Notes: a model not told the origin generated them from the sequence alone. Positions 23,543-33,182 are shown, numbered from the stretch's first letter. The stretch: DNA of 64,000 nt from Agrilactobacillus yilanensis (GCF_003946725.1 NZ_RHOY01000008.1:56053-120052), one strand, 5' to 3'. Program-made: numbers and translations.

Positions 23543-25087
23543 ATGGGAAACGGCGGATTAAGAACAGCGGATCTAGTTATTCTAATCGTTTATTTAATTG
23601 CGGTATTACTGTTTGGGCTGTACTTTTCAAAAAAGGAAATGGAAGGTAAGGAATTCTTTAAAGGGGACGGAACGATCCCTTGGTATGTAACATCTGTTTC
23701 TATTTTTGCAACAATGTTAAGTCCAATTTCGTTTATGACATTGGCAGGTAATTCATATGCTGGCTCTTGGCTATTATGGTTTGCACAATTAGGGTTGATC
23801 ATTGCGATACCATTGTCAGTGAAATTTTTCTTACCTATTTATGCACGTATGGATATTGATACGGCTTATGACTACTTGGAAAGAAGATTTAATTCTAAGG
23901 GGCTTCGTGGCGTGTCCGCGATCTTATTTATTGTCTATCAAGTAGGTCGGATGTCTATTATTATGTATTTACCATCTGCTGCTTTGGCAACGCTAACAGG
24001 AATAGATGTTAATGTCCTTATTATTTTAATGGGTGTCGTTGCTATTATCTATTCTTACACTGGTGGTATCAAATCTGTATTATGGACGGATTTTGTACAA
24101 GGGGCTGTTTTAATTGTTGGGGTTATCATTTCAATGTTCTTATTAATGAGAAATATTGATGGTGGCTTTGGTTCTGTTGCGGAACAATTAGCTAATGGTA
24201 AATTCTTAGCTAAAGGAGAGAGTATTTTTGATCCTAATATCTTGAAGAGCTCTGTCTTCTTGTTAATTGTCGGTTCAGGTTTAAATATTTTATCTTCTTA
24301 TGCTTCATCACAAGATATCGTGCAACGCTTTACAACAACACAAAGTACTAAAAAATTAAACAAAATGCTTATTACAAACGGGGTACTATCTTTAGGGATC
24401 GCAACTGTCTTCTATTTAATTGGGACAGGGTTATACGTTTATTATAGATTACAAAACCCATCTGATCCTGGTAACGCTATTCCGCAAGATCAAATTTTTG
24501 TTTACTTTATTGCCTATCAAATGCCAGTAGGATTGACAGGGTTAGTATTGGCCGCAATTTATGCTGCTGCACAATCAACGCTTTCAACCGGATTAAACTC
24601 CGTTGCTACGTCATGGACTCTAGATATACAAGATGCCATTAGTAAAAAACATCGGACAGATGCGCAGAATACAAGATTAGCACGTTGGATTTCTTTAGGT
24701 GTTGGGATCTTCTCAATTATTATCTCAATTGTATTAGCGCATTCAGATATTAAATCTGCCTATGAATGGTTTAACGGATTTATGGGCTTAGTATTAGGGG
24801 TACTTGGTGGTACGTTTATTTTAGGGATGGTTTCTAAAAAAGCGAACAAACAAGGTGCTTATGCAGCATTACTAGCTTCAGGTCTTGTAATGATTTTTGT
24901 TAAGTATGGTGTTCCTGCTGAAGCTGTTAGTATTTGGGTTTACTCAATCATTTCAATTTCAGTTTCCTTAGTCGTAGGTTACATTGTTTCACTGATTACA
25001 AACAAAAACGAATTGGCACCAGAAAATACAACAATCTACGATATTTCAAAAATTAAAGAAGATATGAGTTGGGCAAGACGAAAATAA
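23543..25087 (+). CDS. Sodium:solute symporter family transporter, probably for sialic acid
   Basis: This 514-residue protein with about 13 transmembrane helices has SSS-family features: TSVSIFATMLSPISFM (~50), YDYLERRF (~112) and YTGGIKSVLWTDFVQ (~170). The next genes encode a YhcH protein, a sialidase and a Gfo/Idh/MocA oxidoreductase, and nanA/nanE/nanK are upstream. Uptake of Neu5Ac or 2,7-anhydro-Neu5Ac with Na+ is the best guess. ATG follows GGAAGGA. Confidence 0.85.
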   Translation: MGNGGLRTADLVILIVYLIAVLLFGLYFSKKEMEGKEFFKGDGTIPWYVTSVSIFATMLSPISFMTLAGNSYAGSWLLWFAQLGLIIAIPLSVKFFLPIYARMDIDTAYDYLERRFNSKGLRGVSAILFIVYQVGRMSIIMYLPSAALATLTGIDVNVLIILMGVVAIIYSYTGGIKSVLWTDFVQGAVLIVGVIISMFLLMRNIDGGFGSVAEQLANGKFLAKGESIFDPNILKSSVFLLIVGSGLNILSSYASSQDIVQRFTTTQSTKKLNKMLITNGVLSLGIATVFYLIGTGLYVYYRLQNPSDPGNAIPQDQIFVYFIAYQMPVGLTGLVLAAIYAAAQSTLSTGLNSVATSWTLDIQDAISKKHRTDAQNTRLARWISLGVGIFSIIISIVLAHSDIKSAYEWFNGFMGLVLGVLGGTFILGMVSKKANKQGAYAALLASGLVMIFVKYGVPAEAVSIWVYSIISISVSLVVGYIVSLITNKNELAPENTTIYDISKIKEDMSWARRK

Positions 25088-25117
25088 TTATTCAACATTA
25101 CTTGGGGGTAACGGTAA

Positions 25118-25582
25118 ATGATTATTGCAAATATAAAAGACTTACGCAGATATGTGAAGGTGAACCCTTACTTTATAGATGTTTGTCAATTTTTAGAAAA
25201 TCTGGATATTTCAGAGCTTTCAGAAGGTCGCATTGAAATTAATGGTGATAATGTTTTTGCAAACTATATGACTTATACCGCAGATGGAAAAATTGGTGAC
25301 TTTTTTGAAACACATCACAAATATCTAGATATTCATCTTACTTTAGAAAATCAAGAAAAGATGGCGGTTACAAGTCTGGATAAAGTTACAGCTAGAAGTG
25401 CTTTTAATAAAGAAGATGACGTTGTTTTATTTGATGGGACTACGGAACAAATTGTGACCTTAACACCGGGAAACTGTCTGATAACATTTGCCGAAGATAT
25501 TCATCAACCCAAAATTAAGGTTAATGATGCACTAGTTAAAAAGCTGGTTATTAAAGTTTTAAACAGTGAGGTAAAACAATGA
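25118..25582 (+). CDS. YhcH/YjgK/YiaL family protein (possible sialic acid anomerase)
   Basis: This 154-residue cupin-like protein carries ETHHKYLDIHLTLEN (~63) and FAEDIHQPKIKV (~127), with His residues spaced as in the YhcH family. Members in nan loci have been described as sialic acid anomerases (NanQ). Here it lies between transporter and sialidase and overlaps the sialidase start by 4 nt (ATGA). A role in sugar ring or anomer conversion after uptake is plausible. Confidence 0.8.
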   Translation: MIIANIKDLRRYVKVNPYFIDVCQFLENLDISELSEGRIEINGDNVFANYMTYTADGKIGDFFETHHKYLDIHLTLENQEKMAVTSLDKVTARSAFNKEDDVVLFDGTTEQIVTLTPGNCLITFAEDIHQPKIKVNDALVKKLVIKVLNSEVKQ

Positions 25583-27651
25583 AAGTAAAAACAATTAGAT
25601 TTACGTTTGTTGTTTTAGGCTTAATGTTAATGGTTAGTGGCTTACTTAGTTCTAATAAGGCTAGTGCTGCAACAGAACCGGTGTATGAAAAAAATGATAT
25701 TTCCCTCACAAATAGCGGCTTAGACATCACAGAAACATTAAGCCCGTTATTAAATGGGAATGATCAAACAATTATTGTTAGATTTAAATCTGATAATAGC
25801 AATGCATTGCAGGCTTTAATAGGGTTATCTAACAATAATAAAGGGTATCAAAATAATTATTTTGATATTTATATGAGAAATACTGGTGAATTAGGTATTG
25901 AACTGAGAGATAGCAATCAAGCAATTAACTATCAAGTGTCCAGACCAGCAGCGTTATGGGGCAAAAGTAAAGGCGTTGAACATTACAACACCATTGCATT
26001 TGTAGCAAATAGTGAAGCAAAATCGTATACGTTATTTGCCAATGGGACTAAGATAGTTGAGCAAAAAGTTTCTGATTTTAAAGGGATTAATGAAATAACG
26101 GGTATGAATGCCATAAATATTGGCGGTGTTAATCGGGCAGGCAAGTTGGCCTTTAACTTTTCTGGTGAAATTAATAGTTTAAAAGTCTATAACGAGAGTT
26201 TAAACGATCAAGTGCTTGAATCTGCAACAATCGAGTCAGACTTACCAGTTCAAATTTTCAAAGCAAATGATGAAACAGGGGCCAATTATTTTCGCATACC
26301 ATCACTATATACATTGAATAATGGACGAATTTTAGCAAGTGCAGATGCCCGATATGGTGGCACCCATGATTTTCTAAATAAGATCAATATTGCAACAAGT
26401 TATAGTGATGATAATGGTGCAACATGGGCAACCCCTAGACTAACATTAGCGTTTGAAGATTTTGCAAATGAGCCAATTGAATGGCCAAGAGGGCCAGGCG
26501 ATAGAGATCTAAAAATTAGCGGTGGCGCAACATTTATTGACTCTGTTATGGTTCAATCCCCTAAAGACAACAAGGTTATTATGATGGCTGATGTTATGCC
26601 GGCTGGTATTGGATTTAGTGCTGCTAATCGGTCAGATTCTGGTTATAAACAAATTAATGGTAAGTATTACGTTAAGTTGAAAAAAACTGGAGAAACAGCT
26701 TATAACTATACCATTAGAGAAAATGGCGTTATCTACAATGACACAACAAATGAACCTACAACATATGGTGTAGATGGACACTATGGTCTCATGGAGAACG
26801 GCAAGTATTTGAAAGTAGAACAATATTCTGCAGAGTTTAAAGATGGCGTAAAACATGAGTATCACAATGGAACCTTTGTAAATATGAATATTTTTTACAA
26901 AGATGCATTGTTTAAAGTAGTACCGACTAATTATATAGCTTATACAACAAGTGATGATAATGGCACTTCATGGAGTGAACCAACATTATTGCCACCAGTA
27001 ATGGGCTTAGACCATAATGCTGCTTATTTAGGACCTGGTAAAGGAACAGTTGTTAGTACAACGGGTAGAATTATTTTTCCTGCGTATACAGGTGCCGATG
27101 TTGTTTACATTTACAGCGATGATAATGGTTTAACCTGGGCGGCAAATAGTGTAAAACTGCCTTCGGGATGGTCTGCCGAAGCACAAATTGTAGAAATTAA
27201 TTCAGGTGTCCTTCAGTCCTATATGCGAACTAATAATGGTAAAGTCGCCTATATGACTAGCACAGACGGCGGAGATACATGGGGTGCACCACAATACCTA
27301 GATTTTATTAACAATCCAGGATATGGTACACAGTTATCAATAATTAAGTATTCACAATTAATTGATGGACAGGAAGCCGTTATTTTAAGCACACCTAATG
27401 CAACGAATGGTCGTCGAAATGGTCAATTGTGGACGGGGCTAATTGATAAGGCCAATAATACAATTAACTGGAAGTATCACTATGATGTAGATTACAGTAA
27501 CTATGGCTATTCATACTCTGCTGTTGAAGAGTTGCCTAATCACGATATCGGCTTGTTTTATGAAAAATTTGATTCATGGTCAAGAAATGAATTACACATG
27601 AAAAATGTTCTACCCTACACATCTTTAACCATTGACCAACTTTTAAATTAA
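25579..27651 (+). CDS. nanH: Secreted exo-alpha-sialidase
   Basis: A 690-residue protein with a signal peptide (cleavage near ASAA, ~31), a laminin G/concanavalin-like domain (~40-215) and a six-bladed sialidase domain (~226-690). YFRIPSLYTL holds the first Arg of the triad, DARYGG the acid/base Asp, SYMRTNNG and GRRNGQLW further Arg, and YGYSYSAVEEL the Tyr region. Asp-boxes occur as SDDNGATW, SDDNGTSW, SDDNGLTW and TDGGDTW. An inserted segment ~345-440 (YTIRENGVIYND) resembles that of pneumococcal NanB-type enzymes, some of which are intramolecular trans-sialidases. No sorting motif or anchor is seen, so it should be released or held by its carbohydrate domain. Confidence 0.9.
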   Translation: MKVKTIRFTFVVLGLMLMVSGLLSSNKASAATEPVYEKNDISLTNSGLDITETLSPLLNGNDQTIIVRFKSDNSNALQALIGLSNNNKGYQNNYFDIYMRNTGELGIELRDSNQAINYQVSRPAALWGKSKGVEHYNTIAFVANSEAKSYTLFANGTKIVEQKVSDFKGINEITGMNAINIGGVNRAGKLAFNFSGEINSLKVYNESLNDQVLESATIESDLPVQIFKANDETGANYFRIPSLYTLNNGRILASADARYGGTHDFLNKINIATSYSDDNGATWATPRLTLAFEDFANEPIEWPRGPGDRDLKISGGATFIDSVMVQSPKDNKVIMMADVMPAGIGFSAANRSDSGYKQINGKYYVKLKKTGETAYNYTIRENGVIYNDTTNEPTTYGVDGHYGLMENGKYLKVEQYSAEFKDGVKHEYHNGTFVNMNIFYKDALFKVVPTNYIAYTTSDDNGTSWSEPTLLPPVMGLDHNAAYLGPGKGTVVSTTGRIIFPAYTGADVVYIYSDDNGLTWAANSVKLPSGWSAEAQIVEINSGVLQSYMRTNNGKVAYMTSTDGGDTWGAPQYLDFINNPGYGTQLSIIKYSQLIDGQEAVILSTPNATNGRRNGQLWTGLIDKANNTINWKYHYDVDYSNYGYSYSAVEELPNHDIGLFYEKFDSWSRNELHMKNVLPYTSLTIDQLLN

Positions 27652-27666
27652 AGAGGAGCAGACAAA

Positions 27667-28782
27667 ATGATAAATTATGCAATTGTAGGAACAGGTTATT
27701 TTGGCGCTGATTTAGCGCGTTCACTTAATAAAATTGAAGATGCCAAAATTGTAACGGTTTATGATCCAGAAAATGCAGAACCAATTGCTAAAGAACTGGG
27801 CAGTGATATCTCTAATTCATTAGACGAGTTAGTAGAAAGACCTGATGTAGACTGCGTTGTTGTTGCTTCTCCTAACTATTTACACAGAGAACCTGTTGTT
27901 AAGGCTGCAGAACACGGTAAACATGTATTTTGTGAGAAACCAATCGCTTTATCTTATGAGGATTGCCGAGCAATGGTTGATGCTTGTAAAGAAAATAATG
28001 TCATCTTTATGGCTGGACATATTATGAATTTCTTTAATGGTGTACATCATGCTAAGGAACTGATCAGTCAAGGGACTATTGGGAAAGTTCTATATTGTCA
28101 TGCGGTTAGAACTGGTTGGGAAGATACCCAAAAGAGTATTTCATGGAAGAAGATTCGTGAAAAATCTGGTGGACATTTGTATCACCATATTCATGAATTA
28201 GACTGTGTTCAATTCATTATGGGTGGTTTGCCAAAACAAGCAACGATGATGGGTGGTAATGTGGCGCATCAAGAAAAAGATTTTGGTGATGAAGATGATT
28301 TAATTATTGCTAACTTAGAATTTGATGATGATCGGTATGCTGTCTTGGAATGGGGCTCAGCTTTTCGCTGGGGTGAGCATTATATTATGATTCAAGGGAC
28401 AAAAGGTGCTATCAAGTTAGACTTGTTCAACTGCGGTGGTACATTGCGCGTAGATGGTAAAGATACACATTTCTTGATTCATGAAACACAAGCAGAAGAC
28501 GACGATAGAACAAATATTTATCATGGGAATAGTATTGGTGGTATGGATGGTGCCATTCAATATGGGAAACCAGGTATCCGGACACCGTTATGGTTAGCGA
28601 CGGATATTGATAAAGAAATGGCTTATCTTCAGTACATTATGAAGGGGGGAGAAGTGAGCGATGAATTTGCAAAACTTCTCACCGGTGAAGCTGCACTAGA
28701 AGCAATTGCGACAGCGGATGCTTGTACACGATCGCTTAATGATGATCGGAAAGTAAAACTTTCGGAGATTATCGGCGAATAA
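27667..28782 (+). CDS. Gfo/Idh/MocA oxidoreductase, possible 2,7-anhydro-Neu5Ac oxidoreductase
   Basis: This 371-residue NAD(P)-dependent oxidoreductase has a Rossmann GTGYFGADLA at ~7, CEKPIALS (~95) and HHIHELDCVQFIMGG (~172) with the family His. In Ruminococcus gnavus and in E. coli (YjhC) a member of this family (NanOx) converts 2,7-anhydro-Neu5Ac to Neu5Ac. Adjacency to the sialidase and the SSS transporter favours this role but does not prove it. It lies 15 nt after the sialidase, with GAGGAG upstream, and is followed by a terminator. Confidence 0.75.
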   Translation: MINYAIVGTGYFGADLARSLNKIEDAKIVTVYDPENAEPIAKELGSDISNSLDELVERPDVDCVVVASPNYLHREPVVKAAEHGKHVFCEKPIALSYEDCRAMVDACKENNVIFMAGHIMNFFNGVHHAKELISQGTIGKVLYCHAVRTGWEDTQKSISWKKIREKSGGHLYHHIHELDCVQFIMGGLPKQATMMGGNVAHQEKDFGDEDDLIIANLEFDDDRYAVLEWGSAFRWGEHYIMIQGTKGAIKLDLFNCGGTLRVDGKDTHFLIHETQAEDDDRTNIYHGNSIGGMDGAIQYGKPGIRTPLWLATDIDKEMAYLQYIMKGGEVSDEFAKLLTGEAALEAIATADACTRSLNDDRKVKLSEIIGE

Positions 28783-28814
28783 AATCTGATTAACAAGTTA
28801 ATTTCACGCCCAAC

Positions 28815-28846
28815 AAAAAAGGCTACCTTTTACGGTGGCCTTTTTC
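28815..28846. terminator. Bidirectional terminator
   Basis: AAAAAAGGCTACC pairs with GGTGGCCTTTTT. It separates the sialic acid genes from the convergent glycosyltransferase gene. Confidence 0.85.
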
Positions 28847-28859
28847 TATTGCCTTTAAA

Positions 28860-30407
28860 TTAGTTGGTTTTAGCTGCGTCTGTCAATAATACTTGCCATT
28901 TTTGCCATACTTCATCAGGGCTGTATTTTTGTGCCGCTTGATAAGCGTGTTCACTCAAACGCTGTTGTAAAATATCATCTTGAACAATCTGGCGTAAACG
29001 TTCTGCCAGGGCGTCCACGTCGCCGTTAGGGATCAAGAAACCACTGACATCATTTTCGATCATTTCGTCAGGGCCGTAGTTAATATCATAAGCTACTGCG
29101 GGTACCCCATGGCTCATAGCTTCAAGTAAAGCAAGACCAAAACCTTCGCCAGAACTAGTCCAGGCCATTGCAACAGCTTCGTCATAAAACTTTGAAAGAT
29201 CTTGATGATAACCCATAAAATGGACGGCGCCCATGACACCGGATTCTTCAACGGTTTGATTTAATAGTTTGGCAGAAGCGTTATCGGCAATGAAACCAAA
29301 AACGTTTAAGACGGCTTCTGGCACAACTTCATGGACTTTAGCAAATGCCCGGACTACTTGATCTAAACGCTTTTCAGGTGAAATTCGAGCGACAACCATA
29401 ATTTCATATTTATGTCGTTGTGAAATTTGAACTTGAGGTATATCCGGATCAATATAGCCACTAGGAATAGCATAAACGGGCTTTTTGAAGTGGAAACGAT
29501 TTATTAAATCAGCCCGCTCTGCTTCAGTACCCACAATTAAGCCGTCAAATAAATTGTTGCGTTGAATGCCATAACTGTAGTTATAATTCAAATTAGGATC
29601 CATTGGGTCATCTGGATCTAAGGTATAGTTAGAGTGGATGAAGACGTACTTCTTAGCTTTTGTTTTCATATCACCCAATGCCGGTGTCAGTTCATAACGA
29701 TCTGAAATAAAGCAATTATTCAAGCCATGGCTTTGATTTAATTGGTCAAAAAAGTAAGTTTGCAGGCCCCGGTCATTCATGAATATCTGGACACTTTGAT
29801 TGTGGGTCAAAACAATTCGGGAGACTTGACTGGGCTGCTTTTCAGTAGGGGTACTGTAGATAAATTGCAAAGCAGTTGTCCCATCTGGTTTTGTATAAAT
29901 CGCTTTTGTTGTGTAGTGCCCCGTGGCATCGAACTCAAATTTTAAAGATTTGAAACCACGATAATCATAAACATCAGAGTATAGCATTTTACCCTCAGCT
30001 GTGGCATAAGCGACAGAATCCACTTGATCAGTATCTTTGTCTACCCGAATCATCGCTTGTTTACCATCGGGATAAGTGGCTAAAAAGCCCAGTACGGCAT
30101 AATGATTCGGCGTCATGTCTTCGCCTAAAGCTTTAGGGTCGCTTAAATTTTCCTGAGCCAAAAAATCAGTCAAGGTAAAAGTCTGCAATGGCAAATTTAA
30201 AGTTTCTAAGAAATAATCAAAGAGGTTAATGGAATGGGCATCATCTAAGCCGTTCTGATGGAAATCATAATGGAACCGAGAATAATAAAAGGTAGAGACG
30301 ATGGCCGCGTCGGTTTGGAACTTATTAAATAAGTTCAACCGCATAACTTGGGCGTGTTCAATCCCGGAAGTGCGTGTACCTACGTTGTTGGTCATAAAGA
30401 AATTCAT
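28860..30407 (-). CDS. GT4-type glycosyltransferase (TagE/GtfA-like)
   Basis: This is a 515-residue protein. The C-terminal half has MVVARISPEKRLDQVV (~330) and EGFGLALLEAMSHGVPAVAYD (~425), the E(x7)E motif of retaining GT4 enzymes. The N-terminal half (NFFMTNNVGTRTSGIEHAQ) resembles poly(glycerol-phosphate) glucosyltransferases and the Gtf proteins that glycosylate Ser-rich adhesins. The GAGG ribosome site fixes the start at ATG 30407, not the TTG 15 nt upstream. The target is unknown; teichoic acid or the surface proteins nearby are possible. Confidence 0.8.
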   Translation of the reverse strand: MNFFMTNNVGTRTSGIEHAQVMRLNLFNKFQTDAAIVSTFYYSRFHYDFHQNGLDDAHSINLFDYFLETLNLPLQTFTLTDFLAQENLSDPKALGEDMTPNHYAVLGFLATYPDGKQAMIRVDKDTDQVDSVAYATAEGKMLYSDVYDYRGFKSLKFEFDATGHYTTKAIYTKPDGTTALQFIYSTPTEKQPSQVSRIVLTHNQSVQIFMNDRGLQTYFFDQLNQSHGLNNCFISDRYELTPALGDMKTKAKKYVFIHSNYTLDPDDPMDPNLNYNYSYGIQRNNLFDGLIVGTEAERADLINRFHFKKPVYAIPSGYIDPDIPQVQISQRHKYEIMVVARISPEKRLDQVVRAFAKVHEVVPEAVLNVFGFIADNASAKLLNQTVEESGVMGAVHFMGYHQDLSKFYDEAVAMAWTSSGEGFGLALLEAMSHGVPAVAYDINYGPDEMIENDVSGFLIPNGDVDALAERLRQIVQDDILQQRLSEHAYQAAQKYSPDEVWQKWQVLLTDAAKTN

Positions 30408-30426
30408 GGTTTCAGCCTCCAAATAA

Positions 30427-31263
30427 TTAATCTAAAGTTTCCGTGGTTAATGTGTGAAAGAGCCATTCTTGTGCTAGATCAAACCATTTGGCCACATGGG
30501 GCAAGTCCGTACCAGAACGCCAAGCGGTTTGGGCGTTGGCTAAAGCTAAGCCGTGGGGCCCGTGATCAAAAATATGTAGCTCTTGGGCAACGTTAGCTGC
30601 ATTTAAAGCGGCCGCATAAAGCAGACTATTTTTTACCGGGACAGCTTGATCGTCATTGGTAACCCAGATGAAAGTGGCTGGATTCGTTTTTGAAACATGC
30701 TGATCCGCTGCATAAAAGTCCAAATTATCGGTGATGGCTAACGCGTCTGCTTTGGCCTTAGGGAAACCGGCGTCTAAGCGGATAACGGGATAACCTAAAA
30801 TAATAGCTGCTGGCTGGCGGGTTGCTTTAGTTGTTTGGCTGACTTGGTCCAAAAAGTCACTGGCCCAATAGTCACCGTAAAGTGCCGCAATGTGGCCGCC
30901 AACGGAAAAGCCGGCGATAACGATCTTAGTTGCATCTAGCGCTAAAGCGTGGTGATTTTTGTTTAAGTAAGTCACGGCATGGGCCAAATCGACTAAGGGG
31001 GCTGGCATTAGTGGATCGCCTTCGTCAATGAAGTGATACCGTAAGTAAAAGGCTTGGTAACCTTGGGCAAAAAAAGCTAGGGCTAATTGTTCAGCTTGAT
31101 GCTCAGGGATGTGCGTGTATGAGCCGCCAGGGATAATAATGATAGCCGGATAGGTGCTCTGGTGGGTCTCGGGATTAGGTTCGTGTAAGTAGCCTTGTAG
31201 ATAGGCCGGTGTTTTATCGGCGGTTTCTTGGGTCAAGGGTAATGCTTGTTGGAAAGTTTTCAT
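30427..31263 (-). CDS. Alpha/beta hydrolase (esterase/lipase-like)
   Basis: This 278-residue protein has IIPGGSYTHI (~42, oxyanion side), the nucleophile elbow AGFSVGGH (~113-120), an acidic residue in VTNDDQAVPV (~210) and the His in DHGPHG (~240). This matches the BD-FAE/acetyl-esterase type. No signal peptide is present, so it is cytoplasmic. It lies 19 nt before the glycosyltransferase on the same strand. Confidence 0.82.
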   Translation of the reverse strand: MKTFQQALPLTQETADKTPAYLQGYLHEPNPETHQSTYPAIIIIPGGSYTHIPEHQAEQLALAFFAQGYQAFYLRYHFIDEGDPLMPAPLVDLAHAVTYLNKNHHALALDATKIVIAGFSVGGHIAALYGDYWASDFLDQVSQTTKATRQPAAIILGYPVIRLDAGFPKAKADALAITDNLDFYAADQHVSKTNPATFIWVTNDDQAVPVKNSLLYAAALNAANVAQELHIFDHGPHGLALANAQTAWRSGTDLPHVAKWFDLAQEWLFHTLTTETLD

Positions 31264-31352
31264 CTGATAACGTCCTCTCGCATTATATTTGCTTACTATT
31301 TATTGTATACTTTTTTAGGCGCATCTTAAAATCAAGAAAGGTAATAATTCTT

Positions 31353-31883
31353 ATGCAAAATCGGTATATCGAAACAAAACGGCTGAATATCAGACCTTTT
31401 ACAGCCCAGGATTTAACAGATTATTTTGAAATTTTACAAGAACCTACGAATTTTGAATTGGCAGGACAACCTATACCTGACAACTTGGAAATGGCAGAAC
31501 GTCAATTGGCGCAAGCGATTGTACAAAAAACTTGGGCTATCTGCTTAAAATCTAATGGTAAAGTCATCGGTTTAGTCGAGCAGCAAGTTCGATTTACCGG
31601 GCAGCCGCCAGTACCTGATGAAACCCAAATACAAATTGGCTACCTATTAAATAAGAAATATCGACGACTTGGTTATATGCAAGAAGCTTTGACCGCAATT
31701 TTTGTTTATTTTGAGCAGCAAGGACTAACCGATATTTGGGCGGGTGTGTTCCTAAATAATACGCCCTCGCGAAGATTATTAGAGAAATTAAATTTTTCTT
31801 ATCAATATAAAGTGGATTTAGGGCCGATGGTACAACCTTTTCAACGAGAAGAAGCTTACTATAAACTGAAAATAAAAAATTGA
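31353..31883 (+). CDS. GNAT family N-acetyltransferase
   Basis: This ~176-residue protein begins MQNRYIETKRLNIRPFTAQD, the typical RimJ/RimL-type opening. It has IQIGYLLNKKYRRLGYMQEA (~105, acetyl-CoA loop) and NTPSRRLLEKLNF near the end. The ATG at 31353 with AGAAAGGT upstream is used; the frame extends further upstream but overlaps the hydrolase start region. The substrate is unknown. Confidence 0.82.
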   Translation: MQNRYIETKRLNIRPFTAQDLTDYFEILQEPTNFELAGQPIPDNLEMAERQLAQAIVQKTWAICLKSNGKVIGLVEQQVRFTGQPPVPDETQIQIGYLLNKKYRRLGYMQEALTAIFVYFEQQGLTDIWAGVFLNNTPSRRLLEKLNFSYQYKVDLGPMVQPFQREEAYYKLKIKN

Positions 31884-31952
31884 TTAAGTGTCTAGTTTCT
31901 GAAAAAGCTTATGTTATAATTAAGGAGCATACACAAAAGAAAGGACGCGTTA

Positions 31953-32504
31953 TTGTTGCAACAACAATCTACTTTAGCGAAAGCGTTTGAAACTAGACTT
32001 AAAGCAATTGAAGCTGATCCGAATCTCACTGTTTTAAAGACGATGGACCAACCTCAATCTGATATACATGGCCAAGTCACACAATATATTGTTTATACGA
32101 ATTTCAAAGCCAGTTTGAAAAAACAGCAAACGGCTTCGATTTTTGTTTATACCCCGTTGGAAAATATTGATCACTATCGAAATAATAAAGTTGATTACCA
32201 AAGTCAATTGTTATTTGAGTACGATCCTTGGGACAAAAAGATTCACATTTCGGTTTTGGAAACATTAGGTGCTGCCTCCCGATTGGCATTTTTTGATTAT
32301 CAAAACCATGGTTTAGCTCAATTAGCAGTTCAAGCTTTAATTAAAATTGCTAAGAAAAACGAAATTACTTCTATTAATGGTATGCTTTCTTCCTTTGATG
32401 GGGATGATTGGGACCGAGTGAACCACTTATTTGACAAATTTAGCTTCGAAACCCTTGCAGCAGATAAGGATCGTGGCTTAGCAATCTACCGATTAAACTT
32501 GTAA
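31953..32504 (+). CDS. Protein of unknown function, weakly GNAT-like
   Basis: A 183-residue protein starting at TTG after GAAAGGA. The end (GLAQLAVQALIKIAKKNEITSINGML, LFDKFSFETLAADKDRGLAIYRL) has the rhythm of the C-terminal part of an acetyltransferase, but no clear acetyl-CoA motif is seen. It lies 69 nt after the GNAT gene, and a promoter-like region between them suggests separate expression. The family is not recognised with confidence. Confidence 0.6.
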   Translation: MLQQQSTLAKAFETRLKAIEADPNLTVLKTMDQPQSDIHGQVTQYIVYTNFKASLKKQQTASIFVYTPLENIDHYRNNKVDYQSQLLFEYDPWDKKIHISVLETLGAASRLAFFDYQNHGLAQLAVQALIKIAKKNEITSINGMLSSFDGDDWDRVNHLFDKFSFETLAADKDRGLAIYRLNL

Positions 32505-32554
32505 TAACCGCCTAAATCCTTAAAAAAATATACAAAATTCATAGTTATTTCACA

Positions 32555-32611
32555 TTTGAATAAGATTTCTTACCAAACTTGCCCGTTATAACGAAAAAAA
32601 CTTGGTAATAT
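32555..32611 (+). promoter_or_regulatory. Array-type promoter box A (before the YPQTG protein)
   Basis: TTTGAATAAGATTTCTTACCAAACTTG (32555-32581, quoted as TTTGAATAAGA then TTTCTTACCAAACTTG) has imperfect dyad symmetry. Its TTGCCC (32579-32584) is 21 nt from TAATAT (32606-32611). It shares TTCTTACCAAA with box E at 42281. Confidence 0.55.
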
Positions 32612-32666
32612 AGTAAGTGTAAAAAGGTTTTAAGTATCAACCTAGTTTTGGGAGGGGTCGTATGAA

Positions 32667-33182
32667 ATGAAAAACAGACATGCTGCAAAGCAACGACCTA
32701 TCTGGAAACGGTTAGTGGGTATTGGAGTTGTCACGGCCTTTATTTTCGCAATTGTAGCTGGGATTCAATACACCGTCGCGTGGGCGGGTTCCGGATACGA
32801 TTACAACGGAAACGAGGTGAGACAGGCTTTACCTGTAGCGGCTACAGGCACTGATTCGAATAAAGATTCAGCTGCGCAAGTAGTTGTTGCTGATAATGGC
32901 GAAGATAATCAAACCGATGACAATGCTGATAATGAGAAAACACCGTCTGATAATGCCGATAATAACGATACTGGTGGCAAAGTGGTGAACACAAACACCG
33001 GTTACGTTCCTGGCTCGGCGCCAGCGGTAAACGTTACCAGCAGCAATACATCGTATCCGCAAACCGGAGAAGTGCATGACGCTTGGGTAACTACTATTGG
33101 TTATGCTTTGGTCTTAGGCGCAAGTGTTGTTATCTTCACACCATATGTAGGTAAGTCTCGTCGCGAAGAAATTTCATTGTAA
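32667..33182 (+). CDS. Short LPXTG-like (YPQTG) cell-wall protein of the WxL array
   Basis: This 171-residue protein has an N-terminal membrane or signal segment (~13-38), a Gly/Asp/Asn-rich linker (~60-115, e.g. DNGEDNQTDDNADNE), a YPQTGE motif (~130), a hydrophobic segment (~140-158) and a basic tail (KSRREEIS). This is the layout of a small sortase substrate. Leu is replaced by Tyr in the motif. Small LPXTG proteins (CscD-like) are part of WxL clusters in lactobacilli. RBS GGGAGGGG is upstream. No sortase gene is in the window. Confidence 0.75.
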   Translation: MKNRHAAKQRPIWKRLVGIGVVTAFIFAIVAGIQYTVAWAGSGYDYNGNEVRQALPVAATGTDSNKDSAAQVVVADNGEDNQTDDNADNEKTPSDNADNNDTGGKVVNTNTGYVPGSAPAVNVTSSNTSYPQTGEVHDAWVTTIGYALVLGASVVIFTPYVGKSRREEISL

